Shown: piece by piece, positions 61,215 through 64,000 of the stretch
Position numbering within the stretch: the stretch's first letter is position 1
Layout of the letters: each line of letters begins with the position of its first letter
NCBI GenBank assembly: GCA_001704765.1
Contig: MBFK01000172.1
Coordinates: 21,681-85,680 of the forward strand
DNA length: 64,000 nt
Source of the DNA: Sinorhizobium shofinae
Lineage (GTDB): Bacteria > Pseudomonadota > Alphaproteobacteria > Rhizobiales > Rhizobiaceae
Direction: 5' to 3'
Notes under the pieces: generated by a model
The model's input: the letters and a program-made list of their open reading frames with translations, nothing else
Databases searched by the model: none
Told to the model about the DNA's origin: nothing
Position numbers and translations under genes: made by a program

Positions 61215-62138
61215 CTATGCGTGAGCAGGGGGCTGCGATCGCGCCACGATGACGATGCCGACCAGTGAGACGACCAAGCCGACGGCCATGGCCCAGGACA
61301 TAGGTTCGCCGAACACCGCCCACGCCCAGATCATCGTCACGGGCGGGCTGAGATAGAGGACCGCGGTGACGCGGGCAGGCGAGGACTTCCTGATCGCGAG
61401 GTAGTAGAGGCTCCACGCACCGAAGGTGGCTACGAAGACGAGCCAAAGGATTCCGCCGATGAAGCCGGGTTCGAGAACGGGGAGCAGGCCCTCTTCGTGC
61501 CACGCGAAGAGCGCGAAGATCGCGGATGCCGAAAGGCATTGGATGCAGAGGCTCTGGTGCACAGGCATCGAAGCCGCCGGACTGCGCTTCTGGAGAAGCG
61601 TCGCCGACGCGAGCGACAGCGTGCCGAGGACGGGCAGGGCATATGCCCAGAGCGGGACGTCGCCAATGTGAAGCGAGTAGCCAGACGCGATCAGGACGCC
61701 AGCCAAGCCAACGAAGGAGCCCAGCCATTGCCTGGCGTTCAAAGTCTGTCCCAGGATCGGCCACGACAGGACGGCAACCGCCAGAGGCAGCATGTCGGTG
61801 ACGAGGGCGACGAGTCCTGTGGGCACGCCGTGGTCGATCGCCAAAGCGAATCCAGCAAGATACCCCGCCATCGCCAGCAAGCCGAACAGCACGTGGGACA
61901 CGGCGTCCTTCCACCTTATCGTCGGGCCAACGGTCAGCGCGAACGGCAGGAGGACAAGTCCCGAGACGAGGCTCCTCCACAGCAGGATCAGGAAGATGGG
62001 AGCATGATCTATGGCGAACCTTATCCCCACGAATCCGGCGCTCCAAGATACGACGAGGGCCGCCTCGAGGAGGACCAGGAGGCCGATCCCGAGAAGCTGG
62101 TTCCGCCGAACGACTGTGGATGCTGCGGCTTCGCTCAT
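61215..62138 (-). CDS. EamA/DMT-superfamily transporter, second of a pair
   Basis: The 307-residue protein has ten hydrophobic helices in two EamA repeats, with GLLVLLEAALVVSWSAGFVGIRFAIDHAPIFLILLWRSLVSGLVLLP in the first and YLSPPVTMIWAWAVFGEPMSWAMAVGLVVSLVGIVIV in the second. Such transporters usually export metabolites or amino acids. The ATG overlaps the stop of the preceding EamA gene (ATGA), so the two are translationally coupled and could work as a pair. Confidence 0.88.
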   Translation of the reverse strand: MSEAAASTVVRRNQLLGIGLLVLLEAALVVSWSAGFVGIRFAIDHAPIFLILLWRSLVSGLVLLPFALTVGPTIRWKDAVSHVLFGLLAMAGYLAGFALAIDHGVPTGLVALVTDMLPLAVAVLSWPILGQTLNARQWLGSFVGLAGVLIASGYSLHIGDVPLWAYALPVLGTLSLASATLLQKRSPAASMPVHQSLCIQCLSASAIFALFAWHEEGLLPVLEPGFIGGILWLVFVATFGAWSLYYLAIRKSSPARVTAVLYLSPPVTMIWAWAVFGEPMSWAMAVGLVVSLVGIVIVARSQPPAHA

Positions 62139-63064
62139 CAGGCCGTTTCCGGCTCGGGTTTCGATGACGGTGCCGTCAGGATGAAGAGGCAGCCGACGAT
62201 CAGGGACATCCCCGCCCAGCCGGTTGCGGGAAGCCTTTCGCCAACGATCATGACGGCCAGGACGGCGGCGATAACGGGCTCCAGAAGCGAGAGCGTAGTG
62301 GCGGTCGTCGCCGACACGCGGGCGAGCCCTAAGGCGAACAGCACATAGGCGGCGAGGACGGGCACGAACGCCATGTAGAGGCCCACGGCAACGTTCGCCC
62401 ACGACGTGAGGAAGGGCGCGCCCGTGATAAACAGTACCGGAAGCAGGAAAAGTCCGCCGACGCCGAACACCGAACCCATGGCAGCGCGGGGAGGGACGCC
62501 GACTTGCATCAGGCGGCGGGCCGCCCAGGAGTAGAGCGCGTAAGTCAAGCCGGCGACAAGACCGAGAAGAATGCCATAGACCACGTTTGCGGCGTCGGCT
62601 GGATTGCCATGGCCATGGGGAGCGGACTTGGCGAAGCAAAGAAGGACGGCTCCCACCAGGCCTGTCACAGCTCCCATGCACCATTTCTTCGTGAGCTTCT
62701 GGCCGTCGAAGACGCGCTCGGTGATGGACGCGGCCAACGGGGCCGAGCCGATCGACACCACGGTTCCGATCGCGACGCCCGCCAGATGCATCGATGTATA
62801 GAACGCGAGTGGATAGACACCGACGGACAGCGCGCCGAACGCAAGCATCGGCCAGTGGTCCAGGATGCGCTTTCCGCTTCCGAGTATGGAGCCAAGCGCG
62901 GTGAGCGCCAGAAGAAGACCGCCGAGACCCATGGTGACAGCGCCGATGCCGAGGGGGCTGACACCGGCCGCGAAAGTGGCCGTGGTGCCCGTGGTTCCCC
63001 AAAGCGCCGAGGCGAGCAGGACGCATAGGGCTCCCACCTGGGAGGACGAAAACCTGGATGTCAT
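62138..63064 (-). CDS. EamA/DMT-superfamily transporter, first of a pair
   Basis: The 308-residue protein has ten hydrophobic helices, opening VGALCVLLASALWGTTGTTATFAAG and with the second-repeat segment TTLSLLEPVIAAVLAVMIVGERLPATGWAGMSLIVG, standard EamA features. Its start overlaps the TetR stop (ATGA). Substrate is unknown. It shares only fold-level similarity with its downstream partner, so they are not a recent duplication. Confidence 0.88.
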   Translation of the reverse strand: MTSRFSSSQVGALCVLLASALWGTTGTTATFAAGVSPLGIGAVTMGLGGLLLALTALGSILGSGKRILDHWPMLAFGALSVGVYPLAFYTSMHLAGVAIGTVVSIGSAPLAASITERVFDGQKLTKKWCMGAVTGLVGAVLLCFAKSAPHGHGNPADAANVVYGILLGLVAGLTYALYSWAARRLMQVGVPPRAAMGSVFGVGGLFLLPVLFITGAPFLTSWANVAVGLYMAFVPVLAAYVLFALGLARVSATTATTLSLLEPVIAAVLAVMIVGERLPATGWAGMSLIVGCLFILTAPSSKPEPETA

Positions 63065-63636
63065 AGCTGGTCCATTATGGAGATTGCGATCCTGCGTGCT
63101 TGCTTCAGCCTGGCGTCGTGCCCCTCGAGGCCCGCGCGAGACATCGCTCCCTCCAGCAGGAAGGAGAGATGTTCCGCCGTTTCGTCGACCACCGTGCCGC
63201 CGGCCGGGCGCATTTCGAGCAGATGCTCCTTGAATAGCCGCTCCACCTCCTCCTTCTGCGAGGCGACGGTGGCGCGGCCTGGATCGCCGACCGGGAGTTC
63301 GGCAGCGGCGTTGAGCAACCCGCATCCCCGAAATCCCCATGTGTAGGCAAGCTGCGCGTGGTCGACGTAGGAATCGAAAACGGCCAGCACCCTCTCTCGC
63401 GCGGTCATCGCGTGCTTCAGGCGTTCCCGGTAGAGTTCCTGCCATTCGATCAGGCGGGCCTCGAGATAGGCGTTCACCAGATCCGTCTTGGAGGTGAAGT
63501 TGTTATAGAGGCTCATCTTCGCGACGCCTGCGTGGGCGGTGATAGTGTCGATGCCGGTTGCGCCGACGCCGTCACGGTAGAACAGTTCGGCCGCAGCTTT
63601 CAAAAGTCGTTCTTTCGCCGGGGTTCTGTCAGACAT
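63061..63636 (-). CDS. TetR/AcrR family regulator of the EamA pair
   Basis: The 191-residue protein has the N-terminal helix-turn-helix AGVAKMSLYNNFTSKTDLVNAYLE and a C-terminal domain with WGFRGCGLLNAAAELP, a pattern seen in TetR regulators of transporters. The start at MSDRTPAKERL has GGAGG eight bases upstream. It is the first gene of the coupled operon TetR-EamA-EamA, and a perfect palindrome lies 18 bases before it. Confidence 0.9.
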   Translation of the reverse strand: MSDRTPAKERLLKAAAELFYRDGVGATGIDTITAHAGVAKMSLYNNFTSKTDLVNAYLEARLIEWQELYRERLKHAMTARERVLAVFDSYVDHAQLAYTWGFRGCGLLNAAAELPVGDPGRATVASQKEEVERLFKEHLLEMRPAGGTVVDETAEHLSFLLEGAMSRAGLEGHDARLKQARRIAISIMDQL

Positions 63637-63653
63637 AGCAGGGCCCTCCATAA

Positions 63654-63673
63654 TAGGTAGACCGATCTACCTA
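63654..63673. promoter_or_regulatory. Candidate TetR operator
   Basis: TAGGTAG (63654-63660) and CTACCTA (63667-63673) form a perfect inverted repeat around ACCGAT. The core TAGACCGATCTA type is common for TetR-family sites. It begins 18 bases upstream of the TetR start codon, so bound protein would repress the whole TetR-EamA-EamA operon. Confidence 0.7.
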
Positions 63674-64000
63674 AATACCATCCCATGTCAAGTGGAATTC
63701 GTCATCAACAATTTCGCCTGCTGAAGCCGGACTGGGTCCGCACAAACGTGCCATCAAGAACTGGTGGGTCTCCTTCCCGAGACCCAGGTCATCCAGTTAC
63801 GCCCCAAGCGGCCGTTGAGGCGCGCAGTTCTTACCTGCTAGGCTAGCTTGAGAGGACAGGGAGTGCCTATGACACAGAGTGCACATGGTAGGTGTCATTG
63901 TGGAGTGGAGCGGTTCAGATAGATCGTGTCTCAGGGAGTGGTGTAGCTTCCGGCAGGCAGCCGTGCTTTCCAGCGAGAGCCGGAGGGGATATCAGCGTGC
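63674..64000. other. Window end: no recognised gene, one short hairpin
   Basis: The last 327 bases contain only short open frames and no family resemblance. GGGTCTC (63766-63772) and GAGACCC (63779-63785) can form a seven-base stem with a six-base loop but no T tract. Composition is less GC-rich than the coding regions. The neighbouring gene is beyond the window. Confidence 0.4.

Noticed and set aside
61215..63026. A single 603-codon membrane protein
   Set aside because: The first half of that frame is an arginine/glycine-rich shadow of the upstream EamA gene; the real protein begins at 62138.
63766..63785. Rho-independent terminator
   Set aside because: The GGGTCTC/GAGACCC hairpin is followed by AGGTC, not a T tract, and there is no gene immediately before it.

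Overview
The window is GC-rich, densely coded alphaproteobacterial DNA. Gene content and order point to a Sinorhizobium/Ensifer-type rhizobium, probably a pSymB-like chromid. This rests on recognising the block mmsB, HIBYL-CoA hydrolase, acyl-CoA dehydrogenase, ScfR-type regulator, pccB, pccA, bhbA, followed by phnF-phnGHIJKL and later pcaDCHGB-pcaQ. I compared that order with Sinorhizobium meliloti from memory only. Three copies of a short repeat built on GAAAAGTG and CGGTTTTC also fit a rhizobial genome.

Layout. Positions 1-84 hold the start of a thiolase behind a TetR regulator. Positions 823-1800 are a scar with a broken ParB-like gene, a perfect terminator and an IS3-like scrap. Positions 1801-12763 carry valine/propionate catabolism: MmsB, hydrolase and acyl-CoA dehydrogenase on the minus strand, then ScfR divergent from pccB, a small membrane protein, pccA and methylmalonyl-CoA mutase. 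Together these take isobutyryl-CoA to 3-hydroxyisobutyrate and propionyl-CoA to succinyl-CoA. Positions 12953-16446 are a four-gene catabolic cassette (citryl-CoA-lyase-like, AMP-forming CoA ligase, VOC protein, GST) of unknown substrate. Positions 16459-18510 hold a selenium-binding/methanethiol-oxidase protein and a polytopic membrane partner. Positions 18982-25346 are the C-P lyase operon (phnG-L plus a hexapeptide acyltransferase) under PhnF. Positions 25424-33314 are a sugar-acid-type cluster: DhaKL kinase, TIM-barrel protein, TctABC transporter, PdxA2-like dehydrogenase and GntR regulator.

Positions 33415-39733 are the most unusual segment. A small protein resembling the Pycsar effector PycTM is divergent from a FecR-TPR-outer-membrane-barrel fusion, which is translationally coupled to a CHASE2 class III nucleotide cyclase. 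Positions 40115-45532 hold a small secreted protein, the protocatechuate operon pcaDCHGB with its regulator PcaQ, and the 3' scrap of an AraC gene. Positions 45632-51702 hold a siderophore MFS permease of the RhtX/FptX type, a TonB-dependent receptor with no visible signal peptide, gamma-glutamyltranspeptidase and a sulfite-oxidase-like molybdoenzyme. Positions 52136-57152 are a polysaccharide block (two glycosyltransferases, flippase, convergent pyruvyltransferase). Positions 57555-60864 hold a Gfo/Idh-aldo/keto reductase fusion, a decayed sugar-ABC ATPase and an AraC regulator. Positions 61215-63636 are a TetR-EamA-EamA operon with a palindromic operator.

The gene complement describes a soil bacterium living on branched-chain amino acid and propionate carbon, phosphonates, aromatic acids and carbohydrate acids, with local regulators for almost every module. 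Small remnants (ParB, IS3, AraC, ABC ATPase) mark places where cassettes have been gained or lost.
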